From the NCBI GenBank assembly GCA_023014365.1, contig JAEBUN010000002.1:2170001-2234000 (forward strand): DNA of 64,000 bases. The letters are read 5' to 3'. Origin of the DNA: Lepiota brunneoincarnata. Lineage: Eukaryota; Basidiomycota; Agaricomycetes; Agaricales; Agaricaceae. The notes below the pieces were generated by a model that saw only the letters and a list, made by a program, of their open reading frames with translations, was not told the DNA's origin and did not search any database. Below are positions 23,702 through 34,809 of the stretch, piece by piece; the first letter of the stretch is position 1; the number at the start of each line of letters is the position of its first letter. A program made the position numbers and the translations under genes.

Positions 23702-24154
23702 TCGTCCAAAGGCCGCTTGGATGCGCTTTGGCAAGGCCTTTGGCGCAAAGCAGTATCATTAAAAATCCATTGACCATAACCCGATCTAAATTCTCCCTAT
23801 CCCTCGCCTTCTCACTCGTCAACTGCGACACTCACATCATGTTACACATGACTTCTCCCTCTTCCGCCGCCGACCTGTTTCACCTTCATGTCTTTGATAC
23901 CCCACGTTTTGTTTTATCATTCCGGATTGTGTGCCATCCTTCGCATTTCCTTATTGCATATTGCTATTTCCTCTTCCACTCTCGAGCCATTTAACATTCC
24001 CCCTTTCTTCATCTTTTCTTTCATTCTTGCGGTGTGAGTAGGACCATGACTAGATATATTTGTGTAAAGTACAATACGAGAACAACAGCATAACGAAACT
24101 ACATGAGAACATAGTGCATAATCATGCATATATCAATGTCAAGTTCTAATGGTA
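23702..24154. other. convergent 3' intergenic region
   Basis: About 450 bases between the ends of the small membrane-protein gene and MRC1. It is CT-rich on the plus strand near 23800-24020. I see no gene or repeat in it. Confidence 0.4.
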
Positions 24155-27100
24155 TCATTGGAACTGATCTTTCCTCTTCGAAAGACTCATGAGCACACTA
24201 CGATGACTTTTGAGTTGCTTCCTTCCATCAAGGCTGGATGTCGACGAGGCTGTTGAGGCCGAAGTCAACGAATTGGACCTCAATGAACCTCCACCACTCT
24301 TGACTCTGCTACCACCATGTCCCGTGACGGCAATGCCTCCCACCACTCGTCCTGTCGTTCCAGTGATGTTGCGCGATTCGTTCTTGGCCCAGGCCCGCAA
24401 ACGTTCCAAGTCCTTACCGTTTTCTTTTCGTCGGATGCCCTGCAGAACATTACATCATAGGGTCGGCAAAACGAATTGAATACCCAGAATGGAGCAGAAG
24501 CGGTCGAAGAAGAGAAGGTCCAGAAACTCACCCCCAGACCCATTACATCCCATTCCCCAACCAGCGTTGATGTTGCTGTAGACATACCGCCAGTCATTTT
24601 CCTGTTGACAACCACCTGTACATCCAAATCCATTTCATCAGCGTCTGCAGCCTGTTCATCAATCCATGACACGTCTTCGAGGTCACGCGCTTCCACTTCC
24701 TCCTTTGGCTTTCGTGTCAGTCACCTGTCCCTGATGGACGAATATGGACGACTCAAACTCACCTGTGGGTGCTCTTTCATCCTCCTTACTTCGGCCTGTA
24801 TATCCCTGTGTGTGACAAATCTCTTGCCTTCACCTTCCTCTGCTCCGTCCCCATCACCCAGATCCTCTTGCTCGTCATCCTGATCATCACTCATGAGAAC
24901 ATCTTCCCCATCATCACCTGCCCTCTCTGTCCGCAAGTCATGTTCAAGATCAAGCGGTCTTAGCTCAATAAGCTCGTCATCATGTATTCCAGCCTGATAT
25001 GCATTCGCAAAAGCAACTGTCTTTTCATCCGCAGCTATTCAAAATGCCCAGTGAGCCGACATATTTGGAGGCGAGGGACAAGACACACCTAATTCCTGGA
25101 TATCTCCTCTTTCTCGCCTTTCTTTCATCTTTCGCCTAATTTTTCTGGCACGATCATCCTCCTCATCCTCCTCATCACTGTCATCAATCCCGAATTGACC
25201 CTTCCTTTTCTTCCTTAGTTCACCTTGTACGACTCCTTGGTGAAACTTGATCGCCTCATCATCATCTTTTTCCAATAATTCTCTATATCCCATCGTGTCC
25301 GATCAGCACCTGGTCCCAATCGAAAACGAAACAAAGTTTGGGAAGCGGAGCGATTAAGGGACTCACTTATGTTTTTCCAGAACCTTCTCGACACCCTCAG
25401 TCTTCGCGTCCATCTTCCGGTCATCCACCAACTCAGGTAGCGAAGCATCCATATCTCCACCCTCCTCGTCCTCCCCTTTTTCTCTCTTCTTCACAAAACC
25501 GAACCCAATTGCTTGGTCTTCGTCCGACTCTTCCGCCTCATCCATAAGATACTCTCTCCTTATCAGCTTCTCCGCTCTCGTCATTTCTTTCCCCTGACCT
25601 TTCCCATCGCTCCTCCCGTTTCTATGTCGAGGAGAGTGCTTGCTAAGGATATCAAACGCGTTTCGCCGTTGAAGGGGAGGGGAGGTAGATAGAATAGTAC
25701 TCGAAGCAGGGCTCCTCGCGGACGACACTCGTGACGTCGGCGTCCCCCCACGTTTCCGTAGACGGCGTTTAGGGCTTGCTTCTGGAGAGAGCTGTGGATT
25801 GGAAAGTGAGATGGTGCGAAGAGGAGGGCGTGGTTGTGATTGTAAAGTGATGGAAGAACGGAGTTGGGTTGGGGTTAGACTTAGATCCAGGTCCCGAGAT
25901 CCAGTTTGTGTTGGGCTAAGCATGAAGGAAGGTGAGCGTGGAGTGAGCCCCGACGTGCTGGGCCGTGTTTGTGTGAGGAGCCTGCAATTGCACGATCGGA
26001 TACAGTTTGGAATAGGGTTAGGGTCGACTTACCCAACTTCATTAACGTAGAGCTCCGCTTCCTTTGTAGTTTTCTTTCCCGCGACCTCAACAAGGTATTC
26101 TTGCTCTTTTTCAAATATCGCATCGGCTTTACGTAGCAGCTTCTCGTCGACTTGAAATGCGGGCTGTAGGGCTACATCCTGCGTGAGTCTAAGCGACTCG
26201 TCTCTACGAAGACCCTGGAGTACATCAAGAACCAGTCAGGTAAAAACAAAAAGACTTAGAGAACTCACTCCTTTTTGAGAGTCCGACTCAAATAGATCTG
26301 AAAATCCAGGTCGTAGTAGCGTAGGAGCACCGAAGCTCATCGAACCCTAACCCTCCCTGTGAAAACTGCGAGAACCCAAGGGCTGGCTTCTTTCTTTGAA
26401 CGACAGCATCGTCACCACCAAATGCAGGCGCCCTGGGCGCAGGGCCAAAAACATCTTCGCTGAGCGAATCAGAAGTCGTTGGTGAGTGCTTTGATCGCGC
26501 AGCGAGGCCCGGTGTGTGCGTCGACGGGCTTTGTTGTGGCGAGGCAGCTTTTTCGCTAGCAATAACTCCAAGTGATTTTCTCCTTTCACATGACCCAGGT
26601 GCCTCCCCTTCCTCTGCTTCCAGTTCAAGTGTCATTACATGTGGCGGTGAAAGAGAAAATTCATCGAAGTCGCTCGCATCATCGAAGACTGAGCGAAGAG
26701 ATCGTACAGGCCCACTAGTGCTATCCAGCATTTGGTGGCGGACCACAGCCTTGTTTTCTTTATCCTCGCTGCGGTCGAACATCAGCCGTGTGTTGTTCTC
26801 CTTGTCATTCTCGTCCTCTGTCCGGTCGTCTGACGATGAGGTTGTATAAAGTGGTTCGGCAGATTTCGAGAATGTGGCGTTGCCATACTCTCCGGAATCA
26901 GAGTCATCCGAGTCAACAACTCTCCTAGGTAGATGTTTCCTGATCTTGACATTTAGCGCCGCAAGGTCTTCATTCCCATCGTCCGATTGATTTAACCCCT
27001 GCTCTCGTTCTACTTCTTGGCCCCCCGCCAATATCCCTTCACCATCCACCTTGTTGTCCTCCATTCCCTCGCAGTCGAGACCTTCATCCTGATCCTCCTT

Positions 27101-29140
27101 TTGGTGCCCTTGCGAGCCCATCGAGCCCTCTGGCGCCCAGTCAGAATCATCCTCATCCTCCTCTTCATCACCTTTGCTTGCAATTTTGGAACCGCTATCC
27201 CCCGACCACGACTCTATTCCTTTCTTCGCGTACTCCAAGAGAATTTGGTTAGCCTGAAGTTCATTCATCGAGACACTTTCCTTCTTTACGACACCGCCCA
27301 GGCGAACAAATTCCTCCTCCTTCTGCTTCACGATATCCACACTCTCCCTCTCCGCTCTTTGCTTCATGACAGCGATCAGCACTCCTGGATCAGAAACCCC
27401 ATGTTTAAGGACATCCTCCTGGAAATGGTCGAGTTCTTGTTTGGTCAATTTATGTGGGTTCAGGAGAGGGGTTTTCGCTGTGATTTGCGCATTGGACAAA
27501 AACATTCTCCGTCCTTTTGAAAGCTGTTTCGTCTGCGCAGTAGTCCGCTGTTCTTCGATCTTCGTCTGCGGCAGGACCTCCAACTCCTCGTCTTCATCCT
27601 CGCTTATAGGGCTTGGGCTTCAGGTTTTGCCTTTTCACTAGCTGCTGTTTCAGCCTCGAGAGACTCTGCCATTTGGCTCCGATCTCCAACTTGGTCCTTT
27701 ACTTTGGACGAGCCCGAAAGGGTATCAACATCAAGGTGTTCGTCATAGTCGGAATTATTGCCGACGACTAGCTGAACGTTGCCAGGTATTGGCCGCTGGG
27801 GCGAAGGACTGTGCCGAGAGGACGAAGTCGTGACTTGCCGCGTGGCAGTCGACCGAGAAACATCTCCATGCTCATGGGACTGAGGTTGAGAACCCAAGAA
27901 ACTGTCAATTGGGGAGGATGGGTGTTGTCCGGGTGGAGGATCTGCTAAAGAAGGCTGGGGGGCGCCAGACTGCACCTGGCCCTGCCTATAACTGAAAAGT
28001 TAGCATCTTCTGGCCAGAGGGGAAGCATTGAGAAACACGGACCGTTTGGCTATTTTGGCGAAGAACCTGGCGAGAGATCTATCCTCAGAACCATCCACTT
28101 TCGGCATAGATACTATCTGCTCTGCTGCTATCCGGGCACGCTCTCTTGCTGTTTCCCGTAGCTCCTTCTTCGTTGGTGCCTGGAACATACCCTCAGTAAA
28201 AAGCAGGTGGATCAAAGTTGGGAATTACCTTGATTTTTTGCTTCTTCTCTTCGTGGTTGAGACTGCTTCGGCGTCGCGTGGCATGTTCAAGATTGTCGAA
28301 ACTCTCAGGTCTATGCGAGTTGAAGTGAAGCGGTACCACGGTATGTCGAGCCCGAAAAGCTTTCCCTTTCGCTTTCGATACGGAGGACGACGCGGAGTTA
28401 GCAGACGCATCGTCCCCGTGCGAAGTGGGGGGGCTAGAGGTAAGCTGGGATTTAGGTGTCACGATCAGATGAGAGGGTGGGGTAGTTGGGGAAGAAGGAC
28501 GGCTGTCCTTAGCGCCATCTTGCTCCATTTCGTCTCCAGATTTTACAACGTTTCTTGAGGTTCGTAATCGGTTTCTCGAGGACTTTGGTGACGAATAACC
28601 CCCAAAGTTTCGAGAGCGGGAGGGTGAGGGAAAGGATGAAAGAGAACTATCAAAAGGGCCTTTGGAAACAATGTTTCTGAGTGTTGAAACACCCTCTTTT
28701 TTGACTGGGGAGTCAATATCTGTATCCACATGGGAAGGCGACCGCAACGCAACCTGCTCTCTTGAGGTAGATACGGTTGCGTCGGTATCCTTTGACTTGA
28801 TGTACCTGCTCAAGTCGTCTCTGTTGTCCATTTGCTTTAATTTCTCTTTCCACCCAAAATTGAATCTGGGCTGCATCAGAGAGCTAGGCAACACATCTCC
28901 ATCAACATTCTCCTCGTCCTCGTCCTCACCACCACTATCATCACTACCCATTACTCTGGACATTTCTGAGGGTGGAACTTCATCCGACATGTCTGGAGGA
29001 CCCGTCCTGTAAATACTGTCTTTCGAGTCGTGGTCAGAATAAGTGAAAGAACTATCTGGGTCGCGTCGACGACCATAGGTTCTTGCGGCGCGTTTGATGG
29101 GTGCCGGGGAGGAGGTAGTAGAGCGAGGAGAAGAAGTCAT
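24155..29140 (-). CDS. MRC1: Mrc1/claspin, replication-checkpoint mediator
   Basis: Mrc1 travels with the replication fork and passes the Mec1/ATR signal to Rad53/Cds1. The chosen start MTSSPRSTTSSPAPIKRAAR (ATG ending at 29140) leads into RTYGRRRD, the usual fungal Mrc1 start. An in-frame ATG ending at 29299 is less likely. Next come long Ser/Asp/Glu-rich stretches and a charged helical block with TKKELRETARERARIAAEQI (about 28150). The central exon (26288-27583) has LNPHKLTKQELDHFQEDVLK. The MRC1-like domain follows (about 25040-25600): LIRREYLMDEAEESDEDQAI, then the block starting FHQGVVQGELRKKRKGQFG. The C-terminus is Ser-rich, ending SKRKDQFQ at 24155. It is highly acidic overall, as the family is, with at least eight introns. 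One ACGCGT box lies 124 bp upstream of the chosen start. Confidence 0.87.
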
Positions 29141-29263
29141 TTCAGAGTCGGCGACGACGGACAAGTCCTTTTGGAGACCCATGGCGCGACCAAGGGCGCA
29201 AGGATTAAGGTAGGAGACAAGGGCAGGCAAAAGCAAAGCAATGTGTGACTGAATTGTGACGAG

Positions 29264-29269
29264 ACGCGT
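29264..29269. promoter_or_regulatory. ACGCGT (MCB-like) box upstream of MRC1
   Basis: The MluI cell-cycle box hexamer ACGCGT is the known target of MBF (Mbp1-containing) factors. It lies 124 bp upstream of the preferred MRC1 start and 49 bp from the end of the neighbouring oxidase gene. S. pombe mrc1 is a known MBF target. A single hexamer is weak evidence alone. Confidence 0.4.
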
Positions 29270-29317
29270 CTGATCATCGATACTAAGCATTACGCGCATC
29301 TACTCTCGTGACCTAAA

Positions 29318-31120
29318 CTATTCAGCAGGAGTAATGGGGAACCAACGGTGAAACACATTGTCGGGGTCATACTCCCTCTTGAGCTGCTGAAGCCGGGAAT
29401 GATGTTTTCCGAACAGAATCTCCGCCCGACTCCTTGCCCTCGGAGTATCCTCCTCGGAACCATCTTGCTCTAAACGGAATCTCAGTTCAGCATTCAAATA
29501 AGTAACACAAAAGTCCTACCGTAGTTTCCGTACGTAGTAGCAAGATGCTTCGAAAACTGCTTCTGTCCTTCCATCATTATATCTGCAACCTCGTGTGCGA
29601 GGATGCGGGCACGCGCACGTCTTTCCGGTGAGTCTTCTTTCCACGACACGATCGCAAAACCGTTTGAAAACGCTCCCCGGACAAAGGCTGTTGAATCTTT
29701 TGTTTTACTCAATATCCCATTACCAGGGTAAAACTCAAGGGTAAACATGGCAGACATATCACTGGTGGAATACCTGATGGCCCGCTCAAATGCCTCGCGG
29801 ATGGAAGACACGTCGGATTTGATCTGGAGAAACCCTTTTATCAACCGGCCCATCCCATGCTCAACATGAGGATTCTGCAGGCAGCAAGTCGTAAGCCGGG
29901 CTCTACCTCTGGCAGGGTGCTGCCCCTTATCAGTAGACAAATGACTCACCTGCAACGCGTTCAGGTCCTCAAATGGGATCTCCTTGGTGTGGTCTGCGAG
30001 AGGCCCTAAAAGGGACAGTGAGCAACTTACGCCGAGGCTCAAGGATTGGGGCCTTACTTACTCAAGTCAAACAGGGGTTTAAACTTCTGACGACCCTCCT
30101 CCTCAGATCCATTATAAAACAGGATGACTCGAATGGTGGGCTACCACAAGTAGCCATTTGAGTACACGCACAGAAAAGCCAGAAAGCCCCATACTGGTTG
30201 CCATGTGCTCTCCATGTCCGTCCTCCCCAAGAGGTATAGCATACCCTCATTACTAGAAGCTTCAGGGTACCAAGTATTCGCAAACATCACTAGATCATCC
30301 AGAACTTGCACAGGGAAGACAACATGTCCAGCATAGACAATACGGCGCTGCTCATGAAGCTTGAAAACAAATTCTGTTACAACACCAAAGTTACTCCCGG
30401 CGCCCCGAATACCCCAGAAGAGATCAGGGTTCTCGCAACCACTCGCAACTCGGATAGTACCATCTGCAGTGACGACTGTAGCCTATATTGCATGTAACAA
30501 AAATCAGCACGAGCTAGTAGGCTCATCGTTGATAACCCACTTGAACGAGATTATCCACAGCGAGGCCGTGTCGTCCACTTAACCAACCAAATCCTCCACC
30601 TAGTGTTAGCCTGGCCAAATTCATCAGCTCCCGATCCAAGTCAGCTGTCATCACAACGAAATCACCCTCCAACACCCGTCTGGACAACAAAATCAGCCCC
30701 AAAGATCCAGTTCTTACCACAATCTCAACCTACGTGGTTGACGGTTCCGCCGACAGTCGCAAGCCCGTGTTCAATAGTCGCACTGTCGACATCCTTCCAG
30801 AGAGCACCCCCACCAACAAAAGCCAACCTCTTCTCAACTTCTACTCGTGCGCCATTCATAAACCTAGAAAGGTCAATGACCATTCCATCTTCAATAGACG
30901 ATGCACCCGCGGTGCTATGACCCCCACCACGAACAGCGATTTTAAGGTCATTGGTCTGCGCATACGTAAGTAGCACTGAAATGTCTTGAGCGTCTTTGGG
31001 AAAAGCCACGACCTTTGCCCGACGCTGAGCATTTATGGCCCATCGGGAGATTGAGGAGCCATAGTCCAGATCAGCGGGAGTTGAGAGATAGCCCCTGAAG
31101 TCCTCGATGTGTGGTAGCAT
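29318..31120 (-). CDS. FAD-dependent berberine-bridge-type oxidase, copy 1
   Basis: A flavin oxidoreductase of the vanillyl-alcohol-oxidase/BBE superfamily. Starting at [15 protein letters not shown], the FAD domain shows [16 protein letters not shown], whose His is the usual site of covalent FAD linkage. It continues with [46 protein letters not shown] and [17 protein letters not shown]. The C-terminal BBE segment reads [17 protein letters not shown], stop complement at 29318-29320. I see no cysteine in the GGFGW region, so bicovalent FAD is unlikely. There is no signal peptide, so a cytosolic enzyme is likely. Exons break at the same places as in the second copy at 34810-36623 (after NHVG and after DNLVQ), which points to gene duplication. 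Substrate unknown: such enzymes oxidise sugars, alkaloids or polyketide products. Confidence 0.87.
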
Positions 31121-31156
31121 AACCCAAGCAATGCTCCTTCACGGCAGGAACGACTC

Positions 31157-31164
31157 TTTATATA
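31157..31164 (-). promoter_or_regulatory. TATA box of oxidase copy 1
   Basis: On the minus strand this reads TATATAAA, about 37 bases upstream of the ATG ending at 31120. A TATA-like element lies at nearly the same distance in front of the second oxidase copy. Confidence 0.5.
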
Positions 31165-32658
31165 CCCCTAGCATCCGTGGAAGAGAGAAGCATCGGATCC
31201 GCAGTGTGCCCGCCGGCGTGTATAATGCACTCCTGTCAACGACGTTACTTGACCCGAGAAGTCGTTTGAGGCCACCCGCAATTCTCAATGGGGTTGTCCG
31301 GGGAGGGTAGAAGATGATGGTTTAATGCCTCGAGGAGGCTCATTGCACCCCCGTGGGACTTAGAGCCGAAGAGGTCGCGTTTGAAGTTTGAAATTTGAAG
31401 CCGCCAACGTCAGCTCATACTCTGCCGTAATACCATAATATTGTAGCGCCAACTCCAAACGTGATAGGGCGCCTGCCATGTTGTAGGACAATGAAATGCT
31501 GTTCTGGAATCAGAGGCATTATCAACACGACGGAGCGAAACTGACACGATAGTCTCGTTGACGGGCCTTTTACAGACCAAGTTTTCGGTGCATTCGACAA
31601 TGAAGCAGTGGATTAAGTAATTCCTTGTATTTTGGTTTTATGGTCATAAGAAATGTTTATTGTCCTACCAACACCTACAGCTTGCCATAAATCAATAAAT
31701 GGAGGGAAAGGGACAGGGTATTGAGGGAGGAGAAAAGAATAAAGTGAAAAACACAGAAAGAGGGGTTGAGGGGCACTGGATCCCAGGCTCCTAAAGCCCC
31801 CACCAGGCCTCAAACACTGACACAGACACAGAATGTGGGAATAATTTATCTAGGTAAGAAGGTGTGAAGGTTATGTGCAAACAATCAGTGGGCGATTGTT
31901 TGGGTTGCGGAGGACACGGCGGCTGGGATGCGTAAGCCTCTGGTTATCACGTGACTAACGGGAGATGGTCTCGTGAGGGCTGAGAGGATCTCCAGGCAAG
32001 GAGGCAAAGTGGGGAATGGCTGCCGCCTTGCCGAGAGGTAGTCTGAGGGAGGAAACCGCCGGGCCTGAGCGATTGGTAGGGCCGACTGAGCAGTCCGAAA
32101 CGGATGCCGAGTGGCTGTACCACATCACTGGGGAGTAGGTGGGTGGGAGCAAAAAACTTGCGAGGATTGGGCGCAAGGAGAAAATCCAAGCAAAGAAGGT
32201 AGAGAAAAAATTTTCTCAGGTTTGGTGAGGGGTAGTATTTGTGAGTGTATAGATTAGACGGGCTGGGTCATCTAGTGCTTCGATAACTTATCCGTTGATG
32301 AGGAAACAAGTTTCCTCATCTTGGAACAAGCCTAGGTTTGATGGGAAAATCCCTTAAGACATCAGATAGTCATGTGCACTACCTATCCTAATTGGGAAAC
32401 TGCACCAAATAACAAGCAGCTGGTCAAATCCTAACACAGGGGTACCATGGGATCTGCTTCTACTTGTACTAAATACAACGGAGAAGAATGAGATCTGAAG
32501 GCAGAGGTGCGAGATCCTGGAGTGCAGCACAGACTCGGATGGAAAGATTGGAACAGGGATTTAACGATAAGAGATGAAGATACGTATGAAAACAAGTAAT
32601 TACAACGAGAAAGAAAAGACATCGCAGAGATAATGTTTCAGACCCATCAAGTTGAGAA
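31165..32658. other. non-coding interval, nothing recognised
   Basis: About 1.5 kb between oxidase copy 1 and the GPI-protein gene. Open frames are short, unspliced and without family likeness. It holds the upstream region of the oxidase and the 3' flank of the GPI-protein gene. I see no repeat or transposon end. Confidence 0.4.
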
Positions 32659-33876
32659 TTAGAGGGTCAAAATGAGTTCGAAGACCACCAACCCAGCAGC
32701 AAGGCCAGCCTCCCTAGGGATGCCCACAGCACCACCCTCCTGCGGCCCCCTCCAAATCGGAGCGCGACGCTCCATGGAACGCTTAGCCGAGTGGTCACCT
32801 GAGCCCGTACTGGTGTCGTTCGCTGTGGGTAAAGAGGTGGGGTCCGAGTCTGTACCGGTGTCGGTCGCTGAGGGTGAAGAGGTAGGGTCCGAGTCTGTAC
32901 CGGTGTCGGTCGCTGTGGGTGAAGAGGTGGGGTCCGAGTCTGTACCGGTGTCGGTCGCTGTGGGTGAAGAGGTGGGGTCCGAGTCTGTACCAGTGTCGGT
33001 CGCTGAGGGTGAAGAGGTAGGGTCCGAGTCTGTACCGGTGTCAGTCGCTGTGGGTAAAGAGGTGGGGTCCGAGTCTGTACCGGTGTCGGTCGCTGAGGGT
33101 GAAGAGGTAGGGTCCGAGTCTGTACCGGTGTCGGTCGCTGAGGGTGAAGAGGTAGGGTCCGAGTCTGTACCGGTGTCGGTCGCTGAGGGTGAAGAGGTAG
33201 GGTCCGAGTCTGTACCGGTGTCGGTCGCTGTGGGTGAAGAGGTGGGGTCCGAGTCTGTACCGGTGTCGGTCGCTGTGGGTAAGGAGGTGGGGTCCGAGTC
33301 TGTACCGGTGTCGGTCGCTGAGGGTGAAGAGGTAGGGTCCGAGTCTGTACTGGTGTCGGTCACTGCGGTGGGTAAAGAGGCGGTTCCCGAGGCCGCAGGG
33401 GTGGGGGTTCCGGTCGATGTGGCAGAAGGGATGGTGAACGCTTTTTTGCTGGGGTCGAATTGGCTTCCACTCATTCCGTCCAGTTGGAAGAAACCGGAAT
33501 AAACGAGATAGGGCGGAGAGTTGGGGTCCGAAGGATCCGCTTTTTGCTGGACGGAACTGAATGTGATGAAGTAGGTACCATCGGGCCCAACCCCGGTGTC
33601 TGGGGTAAAGCTGTAGCTGCCAGGGTGTGAAATGTCGAGTTGCACAAAATTTTGATCGAATTGCGGACCCTCTCCATGAGCGAGTGATATGTTGCAAAGG
33701 CCCATCTCTGCCAAGGTGGGACCCGTCCCACCGTCTTTCTCGCCCCACGCAAACGAACACGGCTGATTACCATGACATGATGCAGGCACGTCGATCCAAA
33801 TTTTATCAGTAGCATGCACGAAGCGAGCTGCACAGAACGCCGAGAGAACAGAAAAGAATGTCAGCGTCCAGCGCAT
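32659..33876 (-). CDS. Kre9/Knh-like Ser/Thr-rich GPI-anchored wall protein with 15-residue repeats
   Basis: Single-exon gene. The start MRWTLTFFSVLSAFCAARF is a clear signal peptide (an in-frame ATG ending at 33903 would add nine polar residues). Residues about 25-115 resemble the Kre9/Knh1-type beta-sandwich found in many basidiomycete GPI proteins (SCHGNQPCSFAWGEKDGGTG, then GPDGTYFITFSS). Next come twelve copies of a 15-residue unit of the form ATDTGTDSDPTSSPS, rich in Thr/Ser/Asp and so likely heavily O-glycosylated. The C-terminus EAGLAAGLVVFELILTL is hydrophobic and ends at the stop, as in GPI signals. Likely a cell-wall or plasma-membrane surface protein. The repeat number should vary between strains. 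It lies between two related oxidase genes. Confidence 0.8.
   Translation of the reverse strand: MRWTLTFFSVLSAFCAARFVHATDKIWIDVPASCHGNQPCSFAWGEKDGGTGPTLAEMGLCNISLAHGEGPQFDQNFVQLDISHPGSYSFTPDTGVGPDGTYFITFSSVQQKADPSDPNSPPYLVYSGFFQLDGMSGSQFDPSKKAFTIPSATSTGTPTPAASGTASLPTAVTDTSTDSDPTSSPSATDTGTDSDPTSLPTATDTGTDSDPTSSPTATDTGTDSDPTSSPSATDTGTDSDPTSSPSATDTGTDSDPTSSPSATDTGTDSDPTSLPTATDTGTDSDPTSSPSATDTGTDSDPTSSPTATDTGTDSDPTSSPTATDTGTDSDPTSSPSATDTGTDSDPTSLPTANDTSTGSGDHSAKRSMERRAPIWRGPQEGGAVGIPREAGLAAGLVVFELILTL
32807..33346. repeat. 45-bp minisatellite, 12 tandem units, inside the GPI-protein gene
   Basis: Twelve direct copies of a 45-bp unit start at 32807 and recur every 45 bases (32852, and so on to 33302), with a decayed thirteenth from 33347. 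Copies differ at only a few bases: gctgag or gctgtg, gaagag or aaagag, and gtaggg or gtgggg. The unit length is a multiple of three, so frame is kept in all copies. The variants encode SSPS, SSPT and SLPT forms of the 15-residue repeat. Confidence 0.93.
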
Positions 33877-33941
33877 ATCGTGAGTAACGGTTGAGAAAAA
33901 CAAGTGTCGGTGAGGTGGCGATTAAAGTAAATCTGTTAACC

Positions 33942-34450
33942 TTAAAGAGGTCTTGCAGATGGCCGGCATATCCATAAGGATGGAGAGCTGTATTGTTCTT
34001 CGACAATTATCATGGAGCCGGGGCTGGTGTTGTCGTTACTATTGTATGATGTGATCGAACAACTATTGTTGAAGGCGGAGAAAAGTATAAGCTGCGGTCC
34101 CAGGTAATTCACTACCATCCAGCCGTCCGGATATTTGGTCTGCCATTTGGTCTGTACCGAGCATGCACGAGCGTTGAGGGTGACAGCCTGACCTGCGAGG
34201 TTGGCCGAGTGACATTGGATGACTTCCCGTAGGGTTTCTTGAAAAGTGATTCCCATCATCACGTAAGTACCTGTAACAAGGAATGGTATCGACGATGTTG
34301 TTTCGGCGTCGTCGCTGGAAGTCACGGGCTTGAGCGCAGCGAGATGTACTGTATAGACCGTAGTGATAACGACGGCCACATCGTCCTCCTCAACATAGTC
34401 GAAGGAGACCGGGTACGCGATGAAAACGATTATAGCAAGAGCAGAACGTG
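33942..34450 (-). CDS. unknown protein, main exon; 5' part unresolved
   Basis: A continuous frame on the minus strand reads SALAIIVFIAYPVSFDYVEE and then VTSSDDAETTSSIPFLVTG. It ends near SMIIVEEQYSSPSLWI, stop at 33942. It has one hydrophobic stretch near its start and a few cysteines further on. No in-frame ATG opens the frame, so an upstream exon is needed. A possible one begins with the ATG near 34595 (MYLSLRNSVGRDIRVGDR), joined by an intron I could not place. No family recognised. It sits between the GPI-protein gene and oxidase copy 2. It could also be non-coding. Confidence 0.3.
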
Positions 34451-34809
34451 ACTGAGTTGCTGTTTCAGATTTAGGCGCTCAAAGATCAATCAGCAGGGAG
34501 TGCCCAGTAATACATTCTAACGCCCTCAATCCATGCACGGTCACCAACACGGATATCCCGACCGACGGAATTACGCAACGAAAGGTACATTCGAAAAAGA
34601 AAAAAAAACATATATTAAGCACATTGAACGGCATTCAAGTCGATAAACGATGCCCAATTTAGTTGAACAGAAAACACCGCACGGTGGAAGGGCAAGTCAC
34701 ATGAAGCAAATTTTGAGAGAGTATCCTCTTTTCCTCCGGCAATTAGACCGAAATCGAACGTTCATTCTATTTTTGAGTGTGTATGGATTATGGATACATG
34801 GTTCAGCTG
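34451..34809. other. interval between the unknown exon and oxidase copy 2
   Basis: It holds a possible upstream exon (34500-34600, minus strand) and an A-rich run near 34598-34610. Nothing else is recognised. Confidence 0.3.

Noticed and set aside
26014..26024. telomere-like TAGGGTTAGGGT, and CCCTAACCCT near 26345
   Set aside because: Each is under two full telomere units and lies inside or beside MRC1 coding exons; no array is present.
32672..33502. 276-codon plus-strand open frame with EGEEVGSESVPVSVA repeats
   Set aside because: It is the antisense of the minisatellite in the GPI-protein gene. It lacks a signal peptide or any non-repeat domain, and its openness follows from the stop-free 45-bp unit.
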